Source of the DNA: JAJZEO01 sp964477345
GTDB taxonomy: Bacteria; Chlamydiota; Chlamydiia; Chlamydiales; 2-12-FULL-49-11
DNA length: 42,916 bases
Direction of reading: 5' to 3'
Assembly (NCBI GenBank): GCA_964477345.1
Contig: CAYZDL010000013.1
Location: forward strand, 1 to 42,916
This document shows positions 17,014 to 25,776 of the stretch, one piece after another. Positions within the stretch are counted from its first letter, which is position 1; each line of letters opens with the position of its first letter. The notes under the pieces are model-generated. The model searched no databases, was not told where the DNA came from, and saw only the letters and a list, made by a program, of their open reading frames with translations. The position numbers and the translations under genes are program-made.

Positions 17014-19167
17014 ATGGAGTATCTAAAGCAATTTCAAAGACACTTAGAAAATAACAATCTACCGAATGCCGTAGCTCTTTGGCAAGAGTATTGCCTCTCA
17101 GAGGAGTTTGAAGGGGAAGAGTTCAAAGAAATTCTTCAATGTATCAAAGATTCATCTCTTGTTACATCTTTTGGGATCTATATAGAGCAAGCCCTGCTCC
17201 TTTGGGAAACGATGAAAGAGAGTGATCTCAAACATGAGATACTAAAACTCATTTTTGATATTCAAACAACGAACGAAGCCAAACTGGCTGATTTAGCTCT
17301 CAACTACCTGACAAGCCGCTATCCTCAGGATGAGAATTTCCAAAAAAAGATCAAACTCGTAGGCTTGGTTGATAAAAGAAATTTTCAATACTCGATTAGT
17401 AACTTCGAACTTTTGACCCACATGAAAAAAGGAAACTTTTTCATCCATACCGGTGGCTGGGGAGTAGGAGAGGTTACTGAAGTCTCGATTCTTCGCGAGC
17501 AGGTGACCTTAGAATTCGATTATGTGGCCGGTCATAAGGAAATCAGTTTTGCCAATGCATTTAAAACCCTTATTCCGATCTCAAAAGACCATTTTTTGGC
17601 CAGAAGGTTTGGAAATCCTGATGAATTTGAAGAATTTGCCCGAAAGCATCCTGTTGAAACAATACATCTCTTGCTCAAAGATCTTGGAGCTAAAACAGCC
17701 GGCGAGATCAAAGACGAACTTGCTGATTTGGTGATTCCCGAAGTTGAGTGGGCCAAGTGGTGGCAATCTACGAGGACAAAGCTCAAGAAAGACACGTTTA
17801 TAGAAAGCCCCGTTCAATTAAAAGATCCTTTTAGACTCAGGAAAAATGAAGTTCCCCATGAAGAGAGACTCCTCAAGGCCCTAAGCAAAAAGCCGGATGT
17901 GAAAACATTGGTTGAGATGATCTATAGCTTTTTGCGCGATTTTCCTTCAGCCATCAAAAATGCCGAATTTGCAAAGCATCTTGTTCAGGAATTGACAGAG
18001 ATCCTCAACTACAAAGAAGTTTCCGAGAGTGAAGAGATTCAAATTCTCTTTATTTTACAAGATTTAGGGCACCAAAAAGCTCAAGATTTGGGAGCTCTCA
18101 TCACCAGAATTCCTGTGATTGAAAGAGTGGTAGAAAGTGCTCATATCCTAGCCTACAAAAAGAGACTTCTAGTAGAAATTAAAAAATTCAAGACTGATTG
18201 GAAGCCCATTTTTGCACATCTATTGGTAGCGATCGATCAAAACACCTTGCGTGACTACATGCTCGACGAGCTGATGCAAGAACAAGACAAAACCAGCTTG
18301 ATTCAGAAACTTGAAGAAATGCTTGAGTCGCCCAATATTTCTCCTCATGCCTTTGTTTGGTATTTTCAAAAAATTATGTCATCTAACAAATACCTCTACA
18401 CTGACCAAGAAGGGATGGATCGCTTCCTCGAAGGTTTTTTTATCCTCCTTCACATCCTCGAGCCCAAGCCAGAGTATCGTGAACTTGTGAAACGAATGCA
18501 CGCTCTCTTGCAATCAGGCCGTTATGGTCACGTCCGCCGCATATTCCAAAATTCAAGTTTAGAGCATGTCAAGGAGATCCTCCTTCTTTCGACGAAATGT
18601 CACACCTTAAGCGATCATGACGTTCGTATTCTCTATTCTCTTGCTGAAGTTGTCCACCCTTCAATCGGAGCTCTCAAAAAAGGAGTTCAAGAAGAGGAAA
18701 TTGATCTGATCTGGACTACTCAGGAAGGGTATGAGAAAATTAAACACCGGATTGAGCAGATTGCCACAGTTGAAATCATCGAAAACGCAAGAGAGATCGA
18801 AGTAGCTCGTTCTCACGGTGACCTAAGGGAGAACAGCGAGTACAAATTTGCCCAAGAAAAACGGGCCCGCTTGCAAGGAGAGCTCAAGTTTCTATCGGAA
18901 CAAATGAAACGGATGCGCATCTTGACCAAGCAAGACATAGATACCAGCGCCGTCAATGTTGGATGCCACGTTGAGCTAGTAAATGAAAAAGGTGAGCAAA
19001 CCACTTACACGCTTCTAGGGCCTTGGGATGCCGATCCAGAGAAAAATATCCTCTCAGCGCAATCGAAAATAGCCCAAGAGCTGATTGGCCTCAAGATTGG
19101 AGCTACATGCACCATCCAGGGACAAAATTGGAGAGTTGAAGCGATCAAAATTATTAACTGCATCTAA
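17014..19167 (+). CDS. greA: GreA transcript-cleavage factor with long N-terminal extension
   Basis: Chlamydial-type GreA of about 717 residues. The C-terminal 160 residues are a standard GreA/B factor: a coiled coil with ARSHGDLRENSEYKFAQEKR, whose acidic tip enters the RNA polymerase secondary channel to trigger cleavage of backtracked RNA, and then a C-terminal FKBP-like domain (VGCHVELVNEKGEQTTYTLL). The preceding 550 residues are mostly helical, with a small beta module (FFIHTGGWGVGEVTEVSI) resembling an RNA polymerase-binding Tudor/CarD-like turn; its role is unknown. ATG 17014 is chosen because it gives MEYLKQFQ, like Chlamydia GreA; the frame stays open back to 16879. AAAGGG lies very close (3 bases), a short spacing. 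Confidence 0.92.
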   Translation: MEYLKQFQRHLENNNLPNAVALWQEYCLSEEFEGEEFKEILQCIKDSSLVTSFGIYIEQALLLWETMKESDLKHEILKLIFDIQTTNEAKLADLALNYLTSRYPQDENFQKKIKLVGLVDKRNFQYSISNFELLTHMKKGNFFIHTGGWGVGEVTEVSILREQVTLEFDYVAGHKEISFANAFKTLIPISKDHFLARRFGNPDEFEEFARKHPVETIHLLLKDLGAKTAGEIKDELADLVIPEVEWAKWWQSTRTKLKKDTFIESPVQLKDPFRLRKNEVPHEERLLKALSKKPDVKTLVEMIYSFLRDFPSAIKNAEFAKHLVQELTEILNYKEVSESEEIQILFILQDLGHQKAQDLGALITRIPVIERVVESAHILAYKKRLLVEIKKFKTDWKPIFAHLLVAIDQNTLRDYMLDELMQEQDKTSLIQKLEEMLESPNISPHAFVWYFQKIMSSNKYLYTDQEGMDRFLEGFFILLHILEPKPEYRELVKRMHALLQSGRYGHVRRIFQNSSLEHVKEILLLSTKCHTLSDHDVRILYSLAEVVHPSIGALKKGVQEEEIDLIWTTQEGYEKIKHRIEQIATVEIIENAREIEVARSHGDLRENSEYKFAQEKRARLQGELKFLSEQMKRMRILTKQDIDTSAVNVGCHVELVNEKGEQTTYTLLGPWDADPEKNILSAQSKIAQELIGLKIGATCTIQGQNWRVEAIKIINCI

Positions 19168-19244
19168 GAATTTGTAAAGCAAACTTCTCTAAAGACAACT
19201 TAAAGAGGATTTAGGTAGAATGAATCGCTAATTGGAGAAGAAAA

Positions 19245-21227
19245 GTGGCCTTTCATTTGAAGAGTGATTTCGTCCCCTGTGGTGACCAGCCCCAAGCGAT
19301 CGATCGCCTTGTCAAAGGGCTAAAACAGGGGAAGAAAAATCAAGTACTTCTCGGAATCACAGGATCAGGCAAAACCTTCACTATCGCCAACGTGATTGAA
19401 AAGGTGAATCGACCCACCCTGATTCTCGCCCATAACAAAACCCTTGCAGCCCAGCTCTACCAAGAATTTTCCGGCTTTTTCCCCAACAATGCTGTAGAGT
19501 ACTTCGTCTCTTACTACGACTACTATCAACCCGAAGCCTATATTGCCCGGACCGACACTTACATAGAAAAAGATATGGCGATCAATGAGACAATCGACAG
19601 AATGCGCCTCTCTGCCACACGTACACTTATGGAAAGACGCGATGTGATCATCGTCGCCTCAGTCTCGTGCATATACGGCCTCGGAGAGCCAGAAAACTAC
19701 CAAAAAATGGTGATCTCTCTCAAAGTTGGCCAATTTATCCAACGCGATCGTGTTCTTATCCACCTCGTCCACCTTCACTACAAACGAAATGACCTCGACC
19801 TTTCTCGTGGCCACTTCCGTGTCCGAGGCGATATCATTGAAATAGTCCCAGCTTACGAAGAAAAACTCGCCTTCCGCATTGAATTTTTCGGCGACGAAAT
19901 CGAAAGAATTACCCAAATTGACCCCCTCACCGGAAAAACCAGAGGAGAACACGACGAAATCTCCATTTATCCCGGTTCACACTACGTCACTCCCGAAGAA
20001 TTGCGCCACAAAGCCGTTGAAACGATCCGAGAAGAGCTCAACCTCCGCATCGAACACTATCACCAAAAACAACTCTACGCCGAAGAACAACGTATCCGTC
20101 AACGTACCCGCTACGACATGGAGCTGATCAAAGAAGTTGGATTTTGCAAAGGGATTGAAAACTACTCCCTCCACTTTTCCAGCAGGGCCCCCGGCGATCC
20201 ACCCCACTGCCTCATCGACTACTTCCCCAAAGACTACCTCCTCATCGTCGACGAATCCCACCAAATGATTCCCCAAGTCCGCGCTATGTACAACGGAGAC
20301 CGCGCACGTAAAACCGCTCTTGTCGACTTCGGATTTCGCCTCCCCTCGGCCTTTGACAACCGCCCCCTTCAATTCGACGAGTTCCACCAAAAAATCACCC
20401 AAGTGATCTACGTTTCAGCAACTCCCGCCCCCTATGAAATCGCCGAAGCCCAAGGGGAAATCATCCAACAAATCATTCGCCCCACAGGACTTCTCGATCC
20501 CCTCATTGAAATCCGAAAAGCCGAATACCAAGTCGACGACTGCCTCGCCGAGATCACCAAAGAGCGTGCCCGTGGCGGAAAAGTCCTTGTTACAACTCTC
20601 ACCAAAAAACTCTCTGAAGACCTCACAGACTACCTCAAAGAGATTGGCATCCGCGCCAAGTATCTCCACTCTGACATCGAAACTCTCGAACGGATCCAAA
20701 TCATCAAAGAGCTACGTGAAGACAAGTTTGATGTCCTCGTCGGCATCAATCTTCTCCGCGAAGGGCTCGACATCCCTGAAGTCAGCCTCGTTGCCATCCT
20801 TGATGCTGACAAAGAAGGCTTTCTCCGCTCAGAAACTGCCCTAATTCAAACCTGCGGCCGCGCCGCGCGGAACTCCCAAGGCCGCGTCATCCTCTACGCC
20901 GACACCATGACCAAATCGATCACCGCATGTGTAACGGTTACACAAAATCGTCGCAAAGCCCAAGAAGCCTACAATCTAGAGCACGGCATCACCCCCAGAA
21001 GTACCACCCGCGTTGCCGCCCAAAGTCTCCTTGAAACCTTTGGCGTCATCATGGAGAAAGAAAAAAAAGAGAAGGAAGAGGAACTCACGACTCTACAAAT
21101 TGAGAAGAAAATCAAAGAGCTTGACAAGCTCATGCGGCAAGCAGCGAAAGAATACCGCTTCGAAGACGCCGCCCGCCTCCGCGACGAGCTCACCCAATAC
21201 AAACAAATCGACCTCTTTGGACAATAA
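19245..21227 (+). CDS. uvrB: Excinuclease ABC subunit B
   Basis: Damage-verification helicase of nucleotide excision repair, acting with UvrA and then UvrC. Motifs: Walker A GITGSGKT (37-44), the beta-hairpin YYDYYQPEAYIA, which threads under the lesion strand, LIVDESHQMIPQV (DEAD-like box), VYVSATPAPYE region, LREGLDIPEVSLVAILDADK and ALIQTCGRAARN (motif VI), and a C-terminal UVR domain (KEYRFEDAARLRDEL) that contacts UvrC. The GTG start at 19245 has GGAG 8 bases upstream. From about 19680 onward third codon positions are strikingly C-rich compared with greA and the island genes, which also creates long meaningless open frames on the other strand. Confidence 0.97.
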   Translation: MAFHLKSDFVPCGDQPQAIDRLVKGLKQGKKNQVLLGITGSGKTFTIANVIEKVNRPTLILAHNKTLAAQLYQEFSGFFPNNAVEYFVSYYDYYQPEAYIARTDTYIEKDMAINETIDRMRLSATRTLMERRDVIIVASVSCIYGLGEPENYQKMVISLKVGQFIQRDRVLIHLVHLHYKRNDLDLSRGHFRVRGDIIEIVPAYEEKLAFRIEFFGDEIERITQIDPLTGKTRGEHDEISIYPGSHYVTPEELRHKAVETIREELNLRIEHYHQKQLYAEEQRIRQRTRYDMELIKEVGFCKGIENYSLHFSSRAPGDPPHCLIDYFPKDYLLIVDESHQMIPQVRAMYNGDRARKTALVDFGFRLPSAFDNRPLQFDEFHQKITQVIYVSATPAPYEIAEAQGEIIQQIIRPTGLLDPLIEIRKAEYQVDDCLAEITKERARGGKVLVTTLTKKLSEDLTDYLKEIGIRAKYLHSDIETLERIQIIKELREDKFDVLVGINLLREGLDIPEVSLVAILDADKEGFLRSETALIQTCGRAARNSQGRVILYADTMTKSITACVTVTQNRRKAQEAYNLEHGITPRSTTRVAAQSLLETFGVIMEKEKKEKEEELTTLQIEKKIKELDKLMRQAAKEYRFEDAARLRDELTQYKQIDLFGQ

Positions 21228-21248
21228 GATCTAAAATTTCCGATACCA

Positions 21249-21700
21249 CAGTAGTTAAAATTTATTGGATATTTTTGTATACTTCACCTCTTGAAAAAAT
21301 TGCAGGGGGATAAAAAATGCCCAAAATAGACCCTTCGGTCAGGTGGAATTTCTCCTAGACTTTTTATAAAACTTGCTCTTTTTTCTTTGTCTCTTTTCTG
21401 ATAGAGGGTGACCTTTTTTCGTGTAATTTTGAGCCGTTTAAGAGCATAGAAAATTGCTTGAGGGGTTAGATTGAAATGTTTTGCCAATTTCAGACAAAAA
21501 ATCATCTGGGTTCTTCCCTACATAATCAATGAGCTTTTGATCGTCGATTTTTTTATAAACATAAGGCTTGCGTATAGGTTCTACATTTCCTTTTTCTTTT
21601 TTACGAGCTAGCCAGCGATAAATCATGGCTATTCTTACTTGAAATACGAGGCCTGCGTTTTTCCTATTTTTGTTTTTCTAATAAATTTTAAACTACTATA
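21249..21700 (-). mobile_element. Rearranged remnant of an IS630-family element
   Basis: Bounded by inverted ends: CAGTAGTTAAAATTTATT (21249-21266) and, on the other strand, TATAGTAGTTTAAAATTTATT (21700-21680). The - strand holds IS630-type transposase pieces in two frames: YRWLARKKEKGNVEPIRKP, LIDYVGKNPDDFLSEIGK, then FNLTPQAIFYALKRLKITRK and SLGEIPPDRRVYF. The left 75 bases, up to ATGCCC at 21317, instead match the 5' end of another copy (25777-25850) in + orientation. So both outer edges are transposase 5' ends facing outward, as if two tail-to-tail copies had lost their middles. No functional transposase. The remaining bases to 21789 are A+T-rich with nothing else identified. Confidence 0.75.
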
Positions 21701-21789
21701 AAATGACATCAAGAAATCACGTAACATATTATAGTTAAGCTACTTAAAATAACTAATTTATTGAGATAATAAATTTTTTAACACATTTA

Positions 21790-21818
21790 TTGCGTGATGA
21801 TTTATAACGAATGATAAT
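21790..21818 (+). promoter_or_regulatory. Candidate sigma-70-type promoter for the island's + strand genes
   Basis: TTGCGT (21790-21795), a 17-base spacer, then GATAAT (21813-21818), 56 bases before the ATG of the sulfotransferase-like gene. Good -10 and spacing, fair -35, set in A+T-rich DNA after the IS remnant. Confidence 0.45.
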
Positions 21819-21873
21819 GCAAGTTTTGGAAAAAGCATAGGGATTTAAAGTAGTTGAGAAGAGGATTTGTAAT

Positions 21874-22644
21874 ATGAATGCTAAGGGAGTTTTTGTGTTG
21901 ATGTGTCTGAATCTAGTTTTTACGATTGGACCAATACCATTAGAATCAGGAGAAAGAGGCTTTGTAAGTAGTTATAAAGAATATGAATCAATCTGTAATG
22001 ACACAAATGTCATAGTAGTAGGAAGTGTTGGACATTCAGGTTCAACGATGCTTTATGAGGCTGTCGTAGAAAGTTGTGAGGATCGTCCTGTTATTAAAAC
22101 CCATTGTTTGCCTCCACCTAAAGATAGATTTCAAGGAAAGATAATCTATATATACTCGGATCCACACAAAAGCATAGAATCTCTTATCCATAAAGCCACG
22201 GGCACATTAAAAGCTCATATGAGAAATATGCAAACAGGTGATAAGGAACTGTCAGATGAATTATCTCAAGGTTTTTATGATGACAAAGAGATGATACTAA
22301 AGCAAAGACTATTACAGCAGGATTTGTATGGTTATTTTGTGCATCTCGACTGTTGGCTTCGCAGACTTCCGATATGCGATCCTGAACAAGCAAATGTTCT
22401 TGCGATAAAGTATGAAAATTTATGGGAAGAAGAAAGCATAAAGGCGATACGGTTTTTCTTACAGGACGATAGTTTCCAGTTACCTTTTTATCGACCCAGG
22501 GGTGATTATGAATTAACTGCTGTAGAAATTAATGCAAGAAATGCTATGAACTTAGGCTCTAAGGAACATCCAAGGTACAAAGCCTATGATGATGCTTGGA
22601 ATATTTGGAATACTACTCCAAGCATCCAGTGGAGCAATCTATAA
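21874..22644 (+). CDS. Sulfotransferase-like protein with signal peptide
   Basis: A 256-residue protein starting with a Sec-type signal (VFVLMCLNLVFTIGPIPL). The body matches the PAPS-dependent sulfotransferase fold: VGSVGHSGSTMLYEAV as the 5'-phosphosulfate P-loop (usually PxSGTTxL), VIKTHCLP, then KIIYIYSDPHKSIESLI as the 3'-phosphate segment (usually RdPrDvavS; the Arg is Ser here), YENLWEEESIKAIRFFL, and a C-terminal RPRGDYEL. The expected role is transfer of sulfate to a glycan or other hydroxyl. Export is odd, because PAPS is cytosolic in bacteria. GAAGAGGA about 9 bases upstream supports ATG 21874. First gene of the accessory island; substrate unknown. Confidence 0.62.
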   Translation: MNAKGVFVLMCLNLVFTIGPIPLESGERGFVSSYKEYESICNDTNVIVVGSVGHSGSTMLYEAVVESCEDRPVIKTHCLPPPKDRFQGKIIYIYSDPHKSIESLIHKATGTLKAHMRNMQTGDKELSDELSQGFYDDKEMILKQRLLQQDLYGYFVHLDCWLRRLPICDPEQANVLAIKYENLWEEESIKAIRFFLQDDSFQLPFYRPRGDYELTAVEINARNAMNLGSKEHPRYKAYDDAWNIWNTTPSIQWSNL

Positions 22645-22895
22645 ACAAGGGGCGAGCACATGGATATTCTATAGTGGATGATCAGACGATAGATACTGCG
22701 TTACAGAAGGCTGATTCATTGCTTAAAGTAGGGGGAACTCTTATGCTAGGCCTAAATTATATAGATGTTAAAGAGCAAGATGCTGATTCTTGGAAAGAAA
22801 AATTTAATCATCCATCATTAACAAATAAGTATGAAACGATATTTTTTGCTTTAGGTACAGACAATATTGTTTACTGGGGGAAAAAGTGCGAATGA
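22596..22895 (+). pseudogene. Methyltransferase C-terminal fragment
   Basis: About 99 codons without a convincing start (TTG only), overlapping the previous gene by 49 bases and the next by 10. ALQKADSLLKVGGTLMLGLN resembles the strand and loop after motif III of class I SAM methyltransferases (..LLKPGGxLxL..), and the end (ETIFFALGTDNIVYWGKK) looks like a final beta-hairpin. The SAM-binding N-terminus is absent, so this is probably the tail of a truncated gene rather than a working enzyme. Confidence 0.4.
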
Positions 22896-23842
22896 TTAAA
22901 AGTTTCCGTATAATTCTTTTTTCGCTTTGTCTATTCTACAGGCTGGATGTCGTAGCAATTCCCTGCACTGCAATGGAGGTAAATGACGATTATAGTGCAC
23001 TATATTCTAGTATATCTGATTTCAAAGATCCATCACCACAAGATTGGGCAAGAATACAGCAATACTTGCGTAGAGACGATCGCGACTACCTTCGTTGGAT
23101 TCACCCTCATTATGTTAAGCTAGCTAGAGAAATTGTTCTTTATGGAAACAAGCCCTGGCAAAAACCTCAAGAGGGGGTCGAATATGTAAACTGCGATGAA
23201 CATTATCATGAAAATTGCGTTATTCTATATTCATCGATGAATTTGAATTATCCTAGTGGTGTACGACGACTAGTCAAAAATTTGAAAAAATCAGATTTTG
23301 TAGGGCATATTTTGTGGAAAATTGGAGGTTGGCCTAATTTATCTCATGATGGTCTAAGAGTTGTCCATGTCCCTTATGCGTTTAAGCCTTGCTTTTTTAT
23401 GGAGGCTTTTCATAAAGGATACAAAAGAGTGTTGTGGCTAGATGCTTCTGCGGTATTGCTGACAAGCATTAATAGAATATTCGAAGTGATAAAAGATCAG
23501 GGATATTTTTTAATGCCTGGAGGCGGAACTGTAGACCAATGGATCACGGATGCTGTAGCCGCTGGATTAAAGGTTCCAAGAAATATTTGTCACGACCACC
23601 GGCAGTTTAGAACGGGTGTTGTAGGTTTTGATTTAACAAATAGTCTGGGCCGAAACATTACTATGAAATGGTATGAAGCAGCGAAAACTACCCTTGCTTT
23701 TTGTTCTGATCGACCAGAGCAAATTCCTTTATCGATAATAGCTTATTCTGAAGGAGTGCCCCGTTGGGAGGAATCTCCTCAGAACCCAGATCGTGTAAGT
23801 TTAGAAGAAGGTACACGTACAAAGGAAGGCATGTTCATATAG
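22886..23842 (+). CDS. Putative GT-A-type glycosyltransferase with signal peptide, C-terminus cut by a stop codon
   Basis: A 318-residue protein beginning with an export signal (SFRIILFSLCLFYRLDVVA). Central features are ILYSSMNLNYPSGVRRLVKN, the segment FFMEAFHKGYKRVLWLDASA with a DxS in the place of the metal-binding DxD, GYFLMPGGG, and QFRTGVVGFDLTN; this order is typical of GT-A nucleotide-sugar transferases that use a KVLWLDAD-like motif. GTG 22886 has GGGGG 5 bases upstream; ATG 22892 overlaps the previous stop as ATGA and is the alternative. The frame continues in register after the TAG at 23840, suggesting a recent nonsense mutation. Family and sugar not determined. Confidence 0.6.
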   Translation: MRMIKSFRIILFSLCLFYRLDVVAIPCTAMEVNDDYSALYSSISDFKDPSPQDWARIQQYLRRDDRDYLRWIHPHYVKLAREIVLYGNKPWQKPQEGVEYVNCDEHYHENCVILYSSMNLNYPSGVRRLVKNLKKSDFVGHILWKIGGWPNLSHDGLRVVHVPYAFKPCFFMEAFHKGYKRVLWLDASAVLLTSINRIFEVIKDQGYFLMPGGGTVDQWITDAVAAGLKVPRNICHDHRQFRTGVVGFDLTNSLGRNITMKWYEAAKTTLAFCSDRPEQIPLSIIAYSEGVPRWEESPQNPDRVSLEEGTRTKEGMFI

Positions 23843-24013
23843 TTTGACCAAGAGTTCGTTCGTCAAAAAGTAGACCCTTCCGATTGGCATTAAGAAGGTG
23901 ATGCACAAGAAGCAATCGCTAATCCTGCCAATGCCAAGGGGGGCCTTGGGTTTCAACCAAAGTTTTCTTTAATAAACATGCTTGCGTCAGAATGGGAATC
24001 TATGAACCAATAA
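23843..24013 (+). pseudogene. In-frame continuation of the preceding glycosyltransferase after two stop codons
   Basis: Directly after TAG (23840-23842) the same frame reads FDQEFVRQKVDPSDWH, meets TAA (23891-23893), and goes on as EGDAQEAIANPANAKGGLG and FQPKFSLINMLASEWESMNQ before a final TAA at 24011-24013. The composition is protein-like and no frameshift is needed. It looks like the lost C-terminus of the gene. From 24014 to 24122 I see only A+T-rich spacer and the next gene's AAGG ribosome-binding site. Confidence 0.5.
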
Positions 24014-24122
24014 AATCTTTACTAAAAATTTTATCTTTAATACGATGGTGATCATAAATGAGTTTTTCTCAGAGATTTTAGGTTCATTAGAAAATATTCG
24101 GAATTAGTAAACAAGGTTGACT

Positions 24123-24998
24123 ATGTTGAAATTGATTAGTAGATATGTGATAGTTTTGGTTTTTTTTTGCTCACTTTCTTCTCTTTTTGCAGAAAACAAG
24201 AACAGGTTAAATATTGCAACGAAGTCCGATAAAGTAGATGTGTTTAGGAAATTTGTAGTTTTTATCCCTTCTTTTAACAATGAAACTTATTGCAAAGACA
24301 ATCTTAACTCTGTTTTTGAGCAAACGTATGAAAATTATAGGGTAGTCTATTTTGATGATAAATCGACTGATTCAACGTACGAAAGAGTTTTAAAAATAGT
24401 TATGGAATCAGGCAAATCCGATAAGGTCATTATAGTACACAACCAATTCAATCAAAAAAATATAAAAAATCTCTACGATTGTGTTCACCAATATTGTTCG
24501 GATGATGAAATTGTAGTTAATTTGGATGGTGATGACTTTTTTGCGCACCCAGATGTTTTAAAAAATTTGAATGCTTACTATCAATCCGACGATGTTTGGA
24601 TGACTTGGGGTAGCTATAAAGTTTTGTCGACCAATGAATTGGGCGAGCATGCAGCCCCTATTAGTAAAAAGGAGCTAAAATATGGAGACATACGTTCTTT
24701 ACCTTACTGCTATTCTCATCTTAAAACATTTTATGCAGGCCTATTTAAAAAAGTTAAAAAAGAAGACCTTCTATTTAGGGGGGAATTTATTAAGCTTGTT
24801 GTTGATCTCCCAACTATGTTTCCTTTAGTTGAAATGGCAAGGTCACATGCTTACTATATCCCAGAAATCCTATACATCTACAATGACAAGAATCCTCTAT
24901 CAGAGCGAAATATCGTTGCAAGACAAGACTGTATTGATGTAAGTAACTATGTTTTTAGCTTACCAAGGTACGACTCATTGAGTACAAGAGATTGGTAA
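24123..24998 (+). CDS. GT2-family glycosyltransferase with signal peptide
   Basis: A family-2 (GT-A fold) glycosyltransferase with an N-terminal signal peptide (ISRYVIVLVFFCSLSSLFA). Catalytic-domain landmarks are VFIPSFNNETYCKDNLNSVF, YRVVYFDDKSTDST and the intact metal-binding motif in VVNLDGDDFF. A paralogue signature follows: LKTFYAGLFKKVKKEDLLF, shared with the genes at 28469, 32118 and 37080, then YIPEILYIYNDKNPLS. ATG 24123 has AAGG 6 bases upstream and is preferred over the TTG at 24117. The bacterial norm is a cytosolic or membrane-tethered GT2; a cleavable signal is unusual. Donor and acceptor unknown. Confidence 0.78.
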   Translation: MLKLISRYVIVLVFFCSLSSLFAENKNRLNIATKSDKVDVFRKFVVFIPSFNNETYCKDNLNSVFEQTYENYRVVYFDDKSTDSTYERVLKIVMESGKSDKVIIVHNQFNQKNIKNLYDCVHQYCSDDEIVVNLDGDDFFAHPDVLKNLNAYYQSDDVWMTWGSYKVLSTNELGEHAAPISKKELKYGDIRSLPYCYSHLKTFYAGLFKKVKKEDLLFRGEFIKLVVDLPTMFPLVEMARSHAYYIPEILYIYNDKNPLSERNIVARQDCIDVSNYVFSLPRYDSLSTRDW

Positions 24999-25085
24999 AA
25001 AATGTAAAGAAATGAACGAAAGTAAATATTTAACACTATCCGAATTAATAAACTTATTGCAATTTTTTTTTTGAAGGAGTTCCAC

Positions 25086-25137
25086 ATGTTTAGCGCTCGT
25101 ATAATTTTTTTCCTTTGAATTAGCGGGCAAAAACAAC
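25086..25137 (+). other. Leader ORF with strong RBS, probably the frameshifted true start of the GT10 gene
   Basis: GAAGGAG (25073-25079) sits 6 bases before ATG 25086, which encodes only MFSARIIFFL and a TGA. Losing one T from the seven-T run at 25105-25111 would instead give MFSARIIFSFELAGKNN and join the GT10 frame at MKKFF. The GT10 ORF's own ATG (25138) has no ribosome-binding site. So the gene is either frameshifted or switched by this T tract. Confidence 0.5.
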
Positions 25138-25734
25138 ATGAAGAAGTTTTTCTACCCAGTTTTCTTACCCTATAAAGGTGGCCTTCCCTTTTCCGAAAGA
25201 GCCCTAAGTGTGATGATATGTGGAAATAAATATTCTACAACACCTGGGGAACTCTATTCAACACGACGAAATATAATTATCAAATATTTTTTAGATAAAA
25301 CAGATGATTTTTCCTTGTATGGCACCGGTTGGGAGGATTCTCAGTTTCCCTGTTACAAAGGTCAGATTCCCTATAAATATGAGGTTTTAAAGAATTATAA
25401 ATTCAATTTTTGTCTCGAAAATATTCAAGGACAAAAGGGGTATGTGACAGAAAAAATCTTTGACGCTTTTGAGGCGGGCTGCATTCCTATTTACTTAGGT
25501 TCCTCCAACATTTCTGATTATATCCCCGATAATTGTTATGTAGACTTTTCGAAATTTGAATCGATGGATGAATTGCTTTCGTTTATGGAAAAATTTACTG
25601 AAGAAGAATACAACCAATATATTATGAACATAAAGGCATTTCTCATATCTGAAAAAGCACAGAAGTTTAGTGAGGACGTTTATGTGAAAATTATGACTCA
25701 AGAAATCGTGAGTTTGTTAGAGAAAAAGAACTGA
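25138..25734 (+). CDS. GT10 alpha-1,3-fucosyltransferase domain, N-terminally short
   Basis: A 198-residue protein holding the C-terminal nucleotide-binding domain of family GT10 fucosyltransferases: SVMICGNKYSTTPGELYSTR, FSLYGTGW, YKFNFCLENIQGQKGYVTEK followed by IFDAFEAGCIPIYLGSSN and YIPDNCYVDFSKFES. This corresponds to the GT10 donor-site consensus YKF-x-x-x-ENS...YVTEK...AGxVPVxxG. The usual N-terminal acceptor domain of about 100 or more residues is missing, and no signal peptide is present in this frame, unlike its neighbours. A strong ribosome-binding site and start in another frame lie just upstream. Expected donor GDP-fucose; activity of this form doubtful. Confidence 0.72.
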   Translation: MKKFFYPVFLPYKGGLPFSERALSVMICGNKYSTTPGELYSTRRNIIIKYFLDKTDDFSLYGTGWEDSQFPCYKGQIPYKYEVLKNYKFNFCLENIQGQKGYVTEKIFDAFEAGCIPIYLGSSNISDYIPDNCYVDFSKFESMDELLSFMEKFTEEEYNQYIMNIKAFLISEKAQKFSEDVYVKIMTQEIVSLLEKKN

Positions 25735-25776
25735 TTTTCTAGAGCGTTGTTACTTCATTCAACGAATCGATGGCGT

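Noticed and set aside
19659..20844. Long open frames antisense to or shifted within uvrB
   Set aside because: They arise from C-rich third positions of uvrB, have no ribosome-binding sites and read as repetitive low-complexity protein.
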